From an uncultured Prevotella sp. (GTDB taxonomy: Bacteria > Bacteroidota > Bacteroidia > Bacteroidales > Bacteroidaceae): a stretch of 30,315 nt of DNA. The position numbers and the translations under genes were made by a program. The stretch is taken from assembly GCA_905202125.1 (NCBI GenBank), contig CAJKQX010000024.1, forward strand, positions 1 through 30,315. Direction: 5' to 3'. Numbering within the stretch: the stretch's first letter is position 1; every line of letters starts with the position of its first letter. Shown here one piece after another: positions 1 through 7,812 of the stretch. Below the pieces are notes generated by a model that was not told the DNA's origin, ran no database searches, and worked only from the letters and a program-made list of their open reading frames with translations.

Positions 1-174
1 GTTAATATGGATTGATTGCGGGCTCAACAGGCCCACGGCCCTACACCGAAATACATTGATTATCATTTGTTTTCGGTTCGAATTCAGACGATGTTATTTC
101 TGCGGATTATATCTTTTTTACGTCAGACAAGAGAATAAATTTCGGGCATGGACATCACCAAAACAAGTCAAAAA

Positions 175-206
175 TTTAAAGATGTGGAAACATATTCGTA
201 ACTTTG
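175..206 (+). promoter_or_regulatory. Bacteroidetes-type promoter for the PagL-like gene
   Basis: A -7 element TAACTTTG lies at 199-206. A TTTA (consensus TTTG) lies at 175-178, exactly 20 bp upstream. The -7 box falls inside the longest open frame and just before the ATG at 215, so it also argues for 215 as the start codon. Confidence 0.5.
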
Positions 207-214
207 CAACTGTT

Positions 215-1516
215 ATGGCAATATTGGCACCACATCGTTTTTGGCGTTACCGTATATATGTGACGGCATTCTTGCTCATGATGGCATTCCCGGCAATGGC
301 CGAGCGTGCCGACAGCATCCGTCGTATGGGTTTGTCGCTGGAGTTTGTTCCCGGTCGCGTGATAAACATGGACAAGTATCAGACCAAGTACATGAAAACC
401 CACGACAACTATTCGATGGCCTTGAAATTCAATTTTGTCAGTCTGCCGTCGGACAGCAATGCCTATGCCGCCAAGTTCGGATATCCCGAGTTGGGCGCCG
501 GCATCCGTTTTTGCTATAATAATAAGGTGACCATGCACCGCGGGCTTGACCCTGACTGGGGTCAGGCGCTGCCTGTGGATTATGACTCACATCTGGGCAA
601 TACCATCACGGCCTACGGTTCGTTCTCGCGCGCCTTCTTCCGTTCACGACGGTGGGAGACAAGCTATTCGTTCGATTTCGGAGTGGGCTACTCCCACCGC
701 AAATACAATCGGCACAACTCGATAGACAACGACCTCGTGGGCTCGCGGTGGCTGATATATTTCGGAGCGGGCCTCTATGCCACATATCATATATCAAACG
801 ACTGGGGTGTGAAGGCCGGGGTGAGCTATTATCATCACAGCAACGGAGCGCTCAACCGCCCCAACAAGGGGTCGAACATGGTGGGGCCGTCCGTTGCGCT
901 ATGCTATACGCCTTATTACAAGGAGCTGGTGCAAAACCGAAAGTCTTTCCGCCCGGCCGCTTTCGAGAAATTTTGGTACTGCGATGTGGCTCTCGGCATC
1001 GGGGCGAAAACCATGAATGAGGATTGGCTCAAGACCCAATACAACATCGCCCCGGAGGATAAGGATTATCGCACGGATAAATTCCGTCTGTACGCCGCCT
1101 ATTCACTGCAGACCGACATCATGTATCGCTACGAGTATCGGTACGCCTCCGGCATCGGGCTTGACCTGTTTTACGGTACGTATGCCGACCACGTGAAGGA
1201 ACTGGACCAAAAAGACGGTTTCACCTGCAAGCATAGTCCGTGGTCGTTTGGCGTTGCGGCCAAGCATCAGGTGTTTTATCACAACATCTCGCTGGCAATG
1301 GCTTTAGGCGTGTATCTGCATCGTGAGATGGGCAACAATGCCAAAGAGATAGAAAAGCCTTATTATGAGCGCATTGGTATTCATTACTCCATTCCGCAGC
1401 TTCACGGTCTCACCGTGGGGTGCAACGTGAAGGCACATCTCACCAAAGCCGACCTGACGGAACTGGTGATTTCCTATCCCATAAGATTAACAAAGGCCAA
1501 AGGCTCAACCCAATAG
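215..1516 (+). CDS. PagL/acyloxyacyl-hydrolase-like outer-membrane protein
   Basis: Probably an outer-membrane beta-barrel lipid A deacylase-like protein of 433 residues. The ATG at 215 is chosen because a promoter -7 box ends at 206. It gives a basic n-region (RFWRYR), a hydrophobic stretch and an AMA cleavage site at about residue 29. The open frame reaches back to 56 but that part is not signal-like. The key motif is H207-H-S209-N210-G followed by a PN.G segment, matching the His-x-Ser-Asn active-site motif of PagL. At the position where PagL has its catalytic Glu there is Asn. The rest is alternating aromatic/polar beta-strand sequence and is much longer than PagL (about 170 residues), so the C-terminal half is an extra barrel portion or domain. 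The gene stands alone and converges on the kinase gene. The family call is fairly safe; activity on lipid A is inferred. Confidence 0.65.
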   Translation: MAILAPHRFWRYRIYVTAFLLMMAFPAMAERADSIRRMGLSLEFVPGRVINMDKYQTKYMKTHDNYSMALKFNFVSLPSDSNAYAAKFGYPELGAGIRFCYNNKVTMHRGLDPDWGQALPVDYDSHLGNTITAYGSFSRAFFRSRRWETSYSFDFGVGYSHRKYNRHNSIDNDLVGSRWLIYFGAGLYATYHISNDWGVKAGVSYYHHSNGALNRPNKGSNMVGPSVALCYTPYYKELVQNRKSFRPAAFEKFWYCDVALGIGAKTMNEDWLKTQYNIAPEDKDYRTDKFRLYAAYSLQTDIMYRYEYRYASGIGLDLFYGTYADHVKELDQKDGFTCKHSPWSFGVAAKHQVFYHNISLAMALGVYLHREMGNNAKEIEKPYYERIGIHYSIPQLHGLTVGCNVKAHLTKADLTELVISYPIRLTKAKGSTQ

Positions 1517-1544
1517 AATCGTTCGGGCCTTTGTTCTGTTCTTT
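1491..1544 (+). terminator. Probable terminator between convergent genes
   Basis: AAAGGCTC (1499-1506) can pair with GGGCCTTT (1525-1532), and CAAAGGCC (1491-1498) competes for the same right arm. A T-rich tract follows. The hairpin overlaps the 3' end of the PagL-like gene and is short, so the call is tentative. Confidence 0.4.
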
Positions 1545-1554
1545 TACGTACATC

Positions 1555-2862
1555 TCAGATTATTCCTTCTGCTACCTTGCATGCTCCCAACGCCGCTTCC
1601 TCGGCACTCGATGAGAACACGACGGGCAATCCGAACTGCTCCAGAAAAGCCTCATGTATCAGATGGTTTTTCTTCATTCCATTGCCCGAAGCCACGATGT
1701 GGGTCTTCTCCTCTTTGATTTCCTCTGGCAAAGAGGCGTAGTAACGATGGAGAGCCTCGCTGATGCCACGCGCAAAACCTCGTACAAGTTCTTGCGGAAG
1801 AAAGTTGGATGTGGATATGCCCGTGATTTCGCCACGCTTGTCGTGGGCCTGTCTTGTACCGTCGAAGAGGGTGCTCACGGTCAGCGGCGAGTCGCTTTGT
1901 AGCGACGGGACGGATGTTATCGCGGCGTAGATGTCTTCGTCCGAAATTTCCTTACCGCAGATGAAACGTATCGTTTCGGCAAAGAAATTCTTGAGCAATG
2001 TGAATGCGTAGCCGCCACACAGTTCGGCTCCCACGAGGATGTATCCTCCGCCCGGCAACGGACGGGTGTCTATTCCTTCCAGTTCGACATACGATGGCGT
2101 GTAAACGGAAATCTGACTGCTCGTGCCCACCGTCACATGTATGGCCTTGTTGCGATCGTTGACCGTGCCGAGGAAGGCCGCCTGATTGTCGCCGATGGCC
2201 GGAAACACGGGTATGCCGTTGTATTGGCCCAATGAGGACGTGGACGGTCCGGTCCGGGGCAGGATGCCGGTGTCTATTCCCGCTTTGTCGAGAGCGACGG
2301 TGTCGAATGCCAGTTTCTCTTTGTCGAAGAATCCCAGTGCCGCGGCGTTGGAGTATTCGGTCACGGGAGTATGGCGGTTGGTGAGACGCATGGCGACATA
2401 GTCCATGATGGTGCATATCTTGTGTGCGCCCGAAGGAACAATATTGTTTTTCAGATTATAAAAGTGGGTCACAAGTCCGTATCCCGTCGAAACATGATGT
2501 CCGCATGTGTCACTCAGATATTCGGAATAGGTCTGATTCCCGGTGTAAGGGCAGTTGCCTCTGCCGTCCTGCCATGTGTAAAGCGGGCTGACAGCACGTC
2601 CTTCACGGTCGATATAAAGTATGCCGTGCATCTGGCCGCTCAATCCTATTCCGCCGATTTCATTATGGAGCGATGTGAAATGATCGAGAATCTCGGTCAC
2701 GCATCTGAATATCATGTCCGGGTCTTGTGCTTTTTCGTATTGGAAAGATGATGTGAGTGCAGCCTTGTTATCCTTTGTCAGCGATTCGCATTCGCCGGTA
2801 TCTGGATTGTGCAGGACGCCGCAGATTGAACTGGTGCCTATGTCAATGCCGATGTGAAACAT
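1555..2862 (-). CDS. FGGY-family carbohydrate kinase, sedoheptulokinase-like
   Basis: An ATP-dependent sugar kinase of 435 residues, predicted cytoplasmic. The N-terminal phosphate loop GIDIGTSS (residues 5-12), GQMHG (76-80), TWQDGR (96-101), TGYG (126-129), GDNQAA with the likely catalytic base D225 (224-229) and VTVGTSSQ (243-250) give the FGGY fold. The GQMHG / TWQDGR / TGYG / DYV / NAA..G.F order resembles human sedoheptulokinase (SHPK) more than xylulokinase or glycerol kinase as I recall those sequences, so sedoheptulose to sedoheptulose 7-phosphate is the best guess. Another ketose such as fructose or xylulose remains possible. It starts 12 bp after the regulator gene and is surely co-transcribed with it. 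The product would enter the non-oxidative pentose phosphate pathway. Confidence 0.7.
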   Translation of the reverse strand: MFHIGIDIGTSSICGVLHNPDTGECESLTKDNKAALTSSFQYEKAQDPDMIFRCVTEILDHFTSLHNEIGGIGLSGQMHGILYIDREGRAVSPLYTWQDGRGNCPYTGNQTYSEYLSDTCGHHVSTGYGLVTHFYNLKNNIVPSGAHKICTIMDYVAMRLTNRHTPVTEYSNAAALGFFDKEKLAFDTVALDKAGIDTGILPRTGPSTSSLGQYNGIPVFPAIGDNQAAFLGTVNDRNKAIHVTVGTSSQISVYTPSYVELEGIDTRPLPGGGYILVGAELCGGYAFTLLKNFFAETIRFICGKEISDEDIYAAITSVPSLQSDSPLTVSTLFDGTRQAHDKRGEITGISTSNFLPQELVRGFARGISEALHRYYASLPEEIKEEKTHIVASGNGMKKNHLIHEAFLEQFGLPVVFSSSAEEAALGACKVAEGII

Positions 2863-2874
2863 ATATTATTGGAT

Positions 2875-3972
2875 TTATTTTTTGAATTTGGTTGATTCGC
2901 GTACAACGATCGAACCTGTCAGAGTGACAGTCAGTGTGGGCGATGCGGGTGCAGACAGTCTGCGCATCATCAGTTCGACGCTTGTGTCGGCCATCTCGAC
3001 GCATGGCTGGCGGAATGATGTGAGTGGATAGCGGAGATGTGATGAATATTTCATATCATCGTATCCGCAAATCAGAAAGTCGGTGGAAACGTCATGTCCG
3101 GCGTCGCCAAGTGTAGACATCAACACTGCGGCTGTGGAGTCGTTGGCGCATATTATACCTGTCTTTCCCGACTTTATGTTAATAGCTGCTGCTGTTTCGG
3201 GGTCTTCAGGATTGACGCAATGGATGTTGTTTTCGGACAATGGAATATCGTGACGGAGCAAAGTATCCCTGATTCCGGCCAGTCGCAGTCTCACGGAAGC
3301 GGCCGAGTCGGGACGGTAGACGAAATGAATGTCCGTGCATCCGCACTCGACAAGATGTCGGGCCATTGTGCATCCGGCACTGAAATTGTCGAGACTGACA
3401 AGATCGTGCTTGCTCCGTGAGGGAATGTCGCATACGTCGCGGTCGATGAGTATAATGGGGATCCCGGCCTCTTCAATCTTTTTGCATATCTCATTGTTTA
3501 TGATGTGGGCGTCGTTCACCCTCTCCAGAGGGGAAAAGAAAATTCCGTCGACACCTTGTTTAATATAATTGTTGCAGCAACTCTCTATCAGTTCGCGTCT
3601 CGTGTCGGCGTTGCTGGCCGTAGCACCTTCCCAAAGGCAGTCGAACCGATCTTCCTCGGAGAATCTGAGCAAACAGTCGTTGATGATAGAAAAAATCTCC
3701 GATTCACCGGCACCGGGTAGCAAAAGACCGAACCGGGGCTTGTCTTTCTGCTTGCGGGATGGGTTTATTATGGTGCCCATTCCTTTTTTCTTTGTGATCA
3801 GTCCTTCTTCCTGCAACTTGTTGTAAGCTTTGGCTACCGTCGGGCGTGACACTCCGAACTTTTCCGACAGGACAGATTCTGTGGGCATGAGGACCCCTTC
3901 GGCATAGACACCCGATAAGATATCCTTTCTGAGAAGTTCGTAAATCGACTTGTACGTAAGCTTTGTTTCCAT
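2875..3972 (-). CDS. GntR-type regulator with LacI/PBP1-like sugar-sensing domain
   Basis: A transcription factor of 365 residues with an N-terminal GntR winged helix (about 1-70, with the typical YxxIYELLRKDI...G, LPTES-like and SRPTVAKAYNKL segments) and a C-terminal periplasmic-binding-protein-like effector domain (about 85-365, ending in the ..CGYDD...SFRQP pattern common to LacI-family sensors). This architecture is that of AraR-type regulators. The start at 3972 (METKL) is chosen because a complete promoter lies directly upstream, at 3995-4026, inside the longer open frame that runs to 4041. It is the first gene of an operon with the sugar kinase and faces the two GH32-like genes. By position it should control both directions, through the palindrome at 4097-4118, and respond to a sugar or sugar phosphate. 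Confidence 0.85.
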   Translation of the reverse strand: METKLTYKSIYELLRKDILSGVYAEGVLMPTESVLSEKFGVSRPTVAKAYNKLQEEGLITKKKGMGTIINPSRKQKDKPRFGLLLPGAGESEIFSIINDCLLRFSEEDRFDCLWEGATASNADTRRELIESCCNNYIKQGVDGIFFSPLERVNDAHIINNEICKKIEEAGIPIILIDRDVCDIPSRSKHDLVSLDNFSAGCTMARHLVECGCTDIHFVYRPDSAASVRLRLAGIRDTLLRHDIPLSENNIHCVNPEDPETAAAINIKSGKTGIICANDSTAAVLMSTLGDAGHDVSTDFLICGYDDMKYSSHLRYPLTSFRQPCVEMADTSVELMMRRLSAPASPTLTVTLTGSIVVRESTKFKK

Positions 3973-3994
3973 TGTGTTTGATTGTTGAGTAGCG

Positions 3995-4026
3995 CAAAAG
4001 TAAATATTATTTAGCGAATAACCAAA
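3995..4026 (-). promoter_or_regulatory. Promoter of the regulator-kinase operon
   Basis: Read on the minus strand: TTTG (4023-4026), 20 bp, TACTTTTG (3995-4002). This is a full match to the Bacteroidetes -33/-7 pattern. The start codon lies 22 bp beyond the -7 box, giving a leader of roughly 15 bases. Confidence 0.8.
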
Positions 4027-4044
4027 TAAAAAAGTAAACAATTG

Positions 4045-4082
4045 TCGAAATGAATGTAAAATTAATGTAAATCGAAATGAAT
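4045..4082. repeat. Short direct repeats in the divergent intergenic region
   Basis: TCGAAATGAAT occurs at 4045-4055 and again at 4072-4082, 27 bp apart. Between them AATGTAAA occurs at 4053-4060 and 4064-4071, 11 bp apart, and its inverse TTTACATT lies at 4092-4099. These are possible additional regulator-binding sites between the two divergent promoters. Confidence 0.45.
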
Positions 4083-4096
4083 ATCATATTATTTAC

Positions 4097-4118
4097 ATTT
4101 ATATTTGCAAATATAAAT
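4097..4118. promoter_or_regulatory. Perfect 22-bp palindrome, probable operator
   Basis: The arm ATTTATATTTG (4097-4107) is followed directly by its exact reverse complement (4108-4118). The palindrome covers the -33 TTTG box (4104-4107) of the enzyme operon, so a bound dimer would block the promoter. The adjacent GntR-type regulator is the obvious candidate ligand, since GntR proteins bind palindromic sites as dimers. That assignment is inference. Confidence 0.65.
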
Positions 4119-4135
4119 AAAAAGTTGTATGTTTG
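4104..4135 (+). promoter_or_regulatory. Promoter of the GH32-like enzyme operon
   Basis: TTTG (4104-4107), 20 bp, TATGTTTG (4128-4135). The start codon at 4181 leaves a leader of about 40 bases, AT-rich and without obvious secondary structure. The -33 box sits in the centre of the palindrome at 4097-4118. Confidence 0.8.
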
Positions 4136-4180
4136 CACTCGTTTCGTGCTGATAAATATAAATTCTAAAATATTAAACCA

Positions 4181-5668
4181 ATGAAGTTAAAAGTTCTGTT
4201 CATGTCGATGATGGTGGTCTTGGACTGTGCGGCACAGGTCGTAAAGGATTATAATCCGTCCATCCAGCGCACGACGTCCCTTCAATATTTCAAACCGAAG
4301 GAGGCGCATCTGTTCACAGGCGATTGCATGCCTTATTTTCATAATGGTACATTTTATATTTACTGGCTTCTGGACGAAGGTCATCATGCCGGTCTCGGAG
4401 GCCTCGGCGGACATCAGTGGGCGTTGAGCACATCGAAGGATCTCGTGAACTGGACCCATCATCCGGTGGCGGTAGCCATAGAGGAGGACTGGGAAAAGTC
4501 GATATGCACAGGTTCGGTGATTGCCGATAAAAACAGATTTTACGCATTCTATTCCACGAGAGTGAAGGACGACAAGGGCGTTCACGAGCAGTTGAGCTAC
4601 GCCATGAGCAAGGATAAGGGTCTGAAATTCGTCAAACAAAAACCCAATCCGTTCTACTTTCCGCCCGAGGAGTGCGTGAGCCGCGATTTCAGAGACCCGA
4701 AGGTTTTCAAGGATGATGACGGCACATACCATCTGTTCATCTCCGGATACAAGAAAGACCCAGTGATAGAGGGTCACGGCGGATATCTCTGTCATCTCGT
4801 GTCGAAAGATATGAAAGACTGGAAACAGATAGAATCACCGCTTGCCGGACAGGTGGGAACGCCCGAGTGCTCGGATTATTTCAAGTGGAACGACTGGTAC
4901 TATCTGCTTTACAGTATCGGTGGCGACACATATTATGTGATGTCCAGAAATCCTTTCGGACCGTGGCAGTATCCCGCCACACAGTCTTTCGTGGAACAGT
5001 GGGCCAGCGTCTACAAGACGGCGCCATTCGTAGACGGACGCCGCATAGCCGTGGCATATATGCCGTGTCGTAGTCACGGTAAGGATTTTGATGGAGCGAT
5101 ATGGGGTGGAAACATGCTTCTCAGGGAGGTTGTGCAGGAACCGGACGGTACGCTCAACACCAAGTTTCTGAAAGAATCGCTGCCCGAGATGACCCCAATG
5201 ACTCTGCAGACATTCACCACCTCCGGCGACAATGCTACCGGATCGGTGGCAGACAGGACCGTTTCCATCGACGCTTCAAACGGAACAGGAATAGCTGAAG
5301 CCGTAGGACTGCCGGTGAATTATCGCATCACATTCAATTTTGAACCTGACGGTAACTATGATGAGGCGGGACTATTCGTGAGAGGTGATGACAAGAATCA
5401 TCGCGGATACAAGGTCGAGCTGAACTCCAACAAACAAAGTGTTTTCATTTATAATACAGGAATAAACACTGTGAAGGACCTTGACAAAACGGTGAATGTG
5501 GATCTGATACTCAAAGACGAGTTCATCGATATGAACGTGAACGGTAAACGCTCGATCATCAACCGACTCCCTGAGAAGAAGGGAGACAGACTCTTCTTTT
5601 TCCTGAAGAACGGCAAGGCTAAATTCAAAAATATTGTAATAAGCAAATGGGATGAAAAAATATGGTAA
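4181..5668 (+). CDS. Secreted GH32-like glycoside hydrolase with C-terminal beta-sandwich
   Basis: A 495-residue exported enzyme of the GH32 (fructan/beta-fructofuranoside) type. A signal peptide spans about residues 1-19, with likely cleavage before Q19; the Cys16 context does not fit a lipobox. The five-bladed propeller spans about residues 35-330. All three expected acidic residues are visible: D48 in TGDCMP (in place of the classical WMNDPNG), D172 in the R-D-P motif, and E229 in TPEC, the counterpart of the WEC acid/base motif. About residues 350-495 form a beta-sandwich like the GH32 C-terminal module. It is the first gene of a two-gene operon and its stop overlaps the next start by 7 bp. 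The unusual nucleophile motif means that the sugar released may not be plain fructose. No SusC/SusD pair or transporter is nearby. Confidence 0.75.
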   Translation: MKLKVLFMSMMVVLDCAAQVVKDYNPSIQRTTSLQYFKPKEAHLFTGDCMPYFHNGTFYIYWLLDEGHHAGLGGLGGHQWALSTSKDLVNWTHHPVAVAIEEDWEKSICTGSVIADKNRFYAFYSTRVKDDKGVHEQLSYAMSKDKGLKFVKQKPNPFYFPPEECVSRDFRDPKVFKDDDGTYHLFISGYKKDPVIEGHGGYLCHLVSKDMKDWKQIESPLAGQVGTPECSDYFKWNDWYYLLYSIGGDTYYVMSRNPFGPWQYPATQSFVEQWASVYKTAPFVDGRRIAVAYMPCRSHGKDFDGAIWGGNMLLREVVQEPDGTLNTKFLKESLPEMTPMTLQTFTTSGDNATGSVADRTVSIDASNGTGIAEAVGLPVNYRITFNFEPDGNYDEAGLFVRGDDKNHRGYKVELNSNKQSVFIYNTGINTVKDLDKTVNVDLILKDEFIDMNVNGKRSIINRLPEKKGDRLFFFLKNGKAKFKNIVISKWDEKIW

Positions 5669-7734
5669 CGATGAAATGTAGAATAATCCACGCGTTTATA
5701 TTTCTCGCGCTTATGATAACGGCAGTAAATGTATCCTGTCCGGCTCAAAACGCAGGGGAGAGTGCCCAAATCAAATTGTTGCCCAACTCGTGGGTGGTAG
5801 CAGACAAGGTTGCTCCGGCATCGGTTCTCAATCAGTCGAAGGTGACGGATATACTGCCGAAAGTGGCTGATGTGAAGAAAGGGTTCACAGTGAATTTCAA
5901 AGTACAGTTGCAAAATCCTACTCAGGAGCGCCGCCTGATAGATATTCCCGGAGTGCTCGAGGTGAATCTCAGACCCCACAATCCGCTTGATCGCGACCGC
6001 CAGAACTATCCTGCATACCCGATGCCCGACGGTTCGGTGCCGGTGTTGGAGGCCAGACTCTATCTCGTATCTCCGACAGACGGCAACGTGACTCCAATGC
6101 CTGTCGGTATTCCTCTTGCAATGCTTGACATTCCTTTTGGCAAACATGATGTGGCACTCAACTTTGATGGAGTGCGTTGGACGATGTATGTTGATGGCCG
6201 TTTGCTTGACAACGATTTCCCGTTCGGATATCCCGATGCGTCCAAAATAGAGTCGTGGAAAATAGATGACGACTTTGTGAGTGAAGCCGAAATACGCTTT
6301 CCGGCGTCCACTTACGACAGGACAGCAGGCACAAGCGAATTTGCTCCCGTGCAATATTGGTCACCCTTCGGTCACAACAGTTGGGTGGGGGATGTAGTGA
6401 GCCTGTTTTACGACAGCACGTATCATCTGTTTTACCTTTACGACAGACGCGGCCATCAGAGCAAGTTCGGTCGTGGAGGACATTATTTCGAACATCTCAG
6501 CACGAAGGATTTCATCCATTGGACCGAGCATGAGGCCGCCGTGCCTATCGAGGAGCAATGGGAGACGTTTGGAACGGGAACTCCCTTTGTGTCCGACGGT
6601 AAACTTTGTCTGAGCTATGGTTATCACACCACGCGCCTCTATCCGCGCGAACAGACAGCCCTGCCCGAAATGTACGACTATCTGGAGCGGCACGGCCATG
6701 CCGGCACCTTCGACCGTCACGACTTGAAAGGTATTGCTGCCGGTTCGTCATATTCGGTGAGTGACGACGGTGTGAATTTCAAAAAGACCGGTCTGCTGTT
6801 CCATCCTTGCGAGAATCCGAGTATTTATGTCGATCCTAAAGGCGAACTCAAGATGCTCGCCAATTATGGAGCCAAAGGCACGTGGACAGCTGATGCTGTG
6901 AACGGACAATGGTACTGTCTGGACAAGGATTTTCCTTCGGGCGGTGACTGCACATTCTTCTTCCATTGGGGAGAGTATGATTATATAATAGGTGGATTCA
7001 CCAATCTGTGGTCGAGAAAGTCGGATGGCACGGATAAAAATTATCGTGATGTGGTGGCAGCTGGTGAAGATTTCTACAACGGACTGTGTGTTCCGACCAT
7101 CTCAAAGATCTATGACGACCGTTATGTCATGGCCGGTTGGACATGGCTAAAGGCCTGGGGCGGAACGTTGGTGGTTCACGAACTGGTGCGGATGGACAAC
7201 GGTCGCATCGGTACAAAGTGGATGAAAGAACTCGTGCCTGCCACATCCGGGGCAATTCAGTATGTCACTGCGCAAGATGATGTTGTCACATCTGTTCCTG
7301 AGAGTTCTTTTATGATCACGTTTGATGTGCAACCCGGAGAGTCTCGGGACAACAGTCTGAGTCTTAATCTCTATCCCGAAATAAATAAGGGTACGCAAAA
7401 TAGTTGCGAGTGGAGCATCCTTGACGGAGGCATGAGGGCGCAGTATAGCGGCACAGGCTCGAAATCTTCGCGTGAGAAATCTTTGCGCGAAGGTGGTGAA
7501 CCCCACCGTGGCGGCAATTACGCAATTGAGAATCTGATAAACACCGAGAAACCTTTCAAGGTGAGGATGGTGGTGAAATATTCTCGGAAATACGACGGTT
7601 CGATTATCGATACGGAGATTGCGGGATGCCGAACGATGGTCACTTACCGTGAGAAACTGGAAACAGGCCGAATCCAATTCAATACCAACGGCATGACTGT
7701 AAGCAATATCTGTGTCACGCCATTGGCTGACTGA
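5662..7734 (+). CDS. Secreted divergent GH32-like protein with N-terminal beta-sandwich
   Basis: A 690-residue exported protein with a signal peptide of about 28 residues. About 35-215 is a concanavalin/LamG-like domain (FNVDG-type strands around 165-180). About 230-520 is a GH32-like five-bladed propeller, recognised from W-SPFGHNSWVGD (candidate nucleophile D244), YHLFYLYDRRGHQSKFGRGG, STKDFIHWTEH and EEQWETFGTGTPF, which run parallel to the upstream enzyme. The later catalytic motifs differ. Where R-D-P is expected there is CENPS (383-387), and where the acid/base Glu of the EC motif is expected there is D429 in GGDC. A further domain follows to the C terminus. The start at 5662 overlaps the previous stop; ATG 5671 is an alternative. 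It may be an enzyme with altered chemistry, or a binding protein. The propeller call is secure in outline; the substrate is unknown. Confidence 0.65.
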   Translation: MVTMKCRIIHAFIFLALMITAVNVSCPAQNAGESAQIKLLPNSWVVADKVAPASVLNQSKVTDILPKVADVKKGFTVNFKVQLQNPTQERRLIDIPGVLEVNLRPHNPLDRDRQNYPAYPMPDGSVPVLEARLYLVSPTDGNVTPMPVGIPLAMLDIPFGKHDVALNFDGVRWTMYVDGRLLDNDFPFGYPDASKIESWKIDDDFVSEAEIRFPASTYDRTAGTSEFAPVQYWSPFGHNSWVGDVVSLFYDSTYHLFYLYDRRGHQSKFGRGGHYFEHLSTKDFIHWTEHEAAVPIEEQWETFGTGTPFVSDGKLCLSYGYHTTRLYPREQTALPEMYDYLERHGHAGTFDRHDLKGIAAGSSYSVSDDGVNFKKTGLLFHPCENPSIYVDPKGELKMLANYGAKGTWTADAVNGQWYCLDKDFPSGGDCTFFFHWGEYDYIIGGFTNLWSRKSDGTDKNYRDVVAAGEDFYNGLCVPTISKIYDDRYVMAGWTWLKAWGGTLVVHELVRMDNGRIGTKWMKELVPATSGAIQYVTAQDDVVTSVPESSFMITFDVQPGESRDNSLSLNLYPEINKGTQNSCEWSILDGGMRAQYSGTGSKSSREKSLREGGEPHRGGNYAIENLINTEKPFKVRMVVKYSRKYDGSIIDTEIAGCRTMVTYREKLETGRIQFNTNGMTVSNICVTPLAD

Positions 7735-7748
7735 ACAAGAGTAAACTA

Positions 7749-7793
7749 AAAACGCCGGCGATATCATGATAGTGTCGATATCGCCGGCGTTTT
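7749..7793. terminator. Strong bidirectional terminator
   Basis: Arms 7749-7765 and 7777-7793 form a perfect 17-bp stem (core ACGCCGGCGATATC) with an 11-base loop and A/T runs on both sides. It serves both the GH32-like operon on the plus strand and the lipoprotein gene on the minus strand. Confidence 0.9.
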
Positions 7794-7812
7794 TGTATGA
7801 GCATCTGTTATT

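Noticed and set aside
3973..4041. Upstream 23-codon extension of the GntR regulator
   Set aside because: The extension spans its own promoter boxes. The start at 3972 gives the normal winged-helix beginning.
5449..6354. 301-codon minus-strand open frame
   Set aside because: It is antisense to the junction of the two GH32-like genes, with no domain and no promoter.
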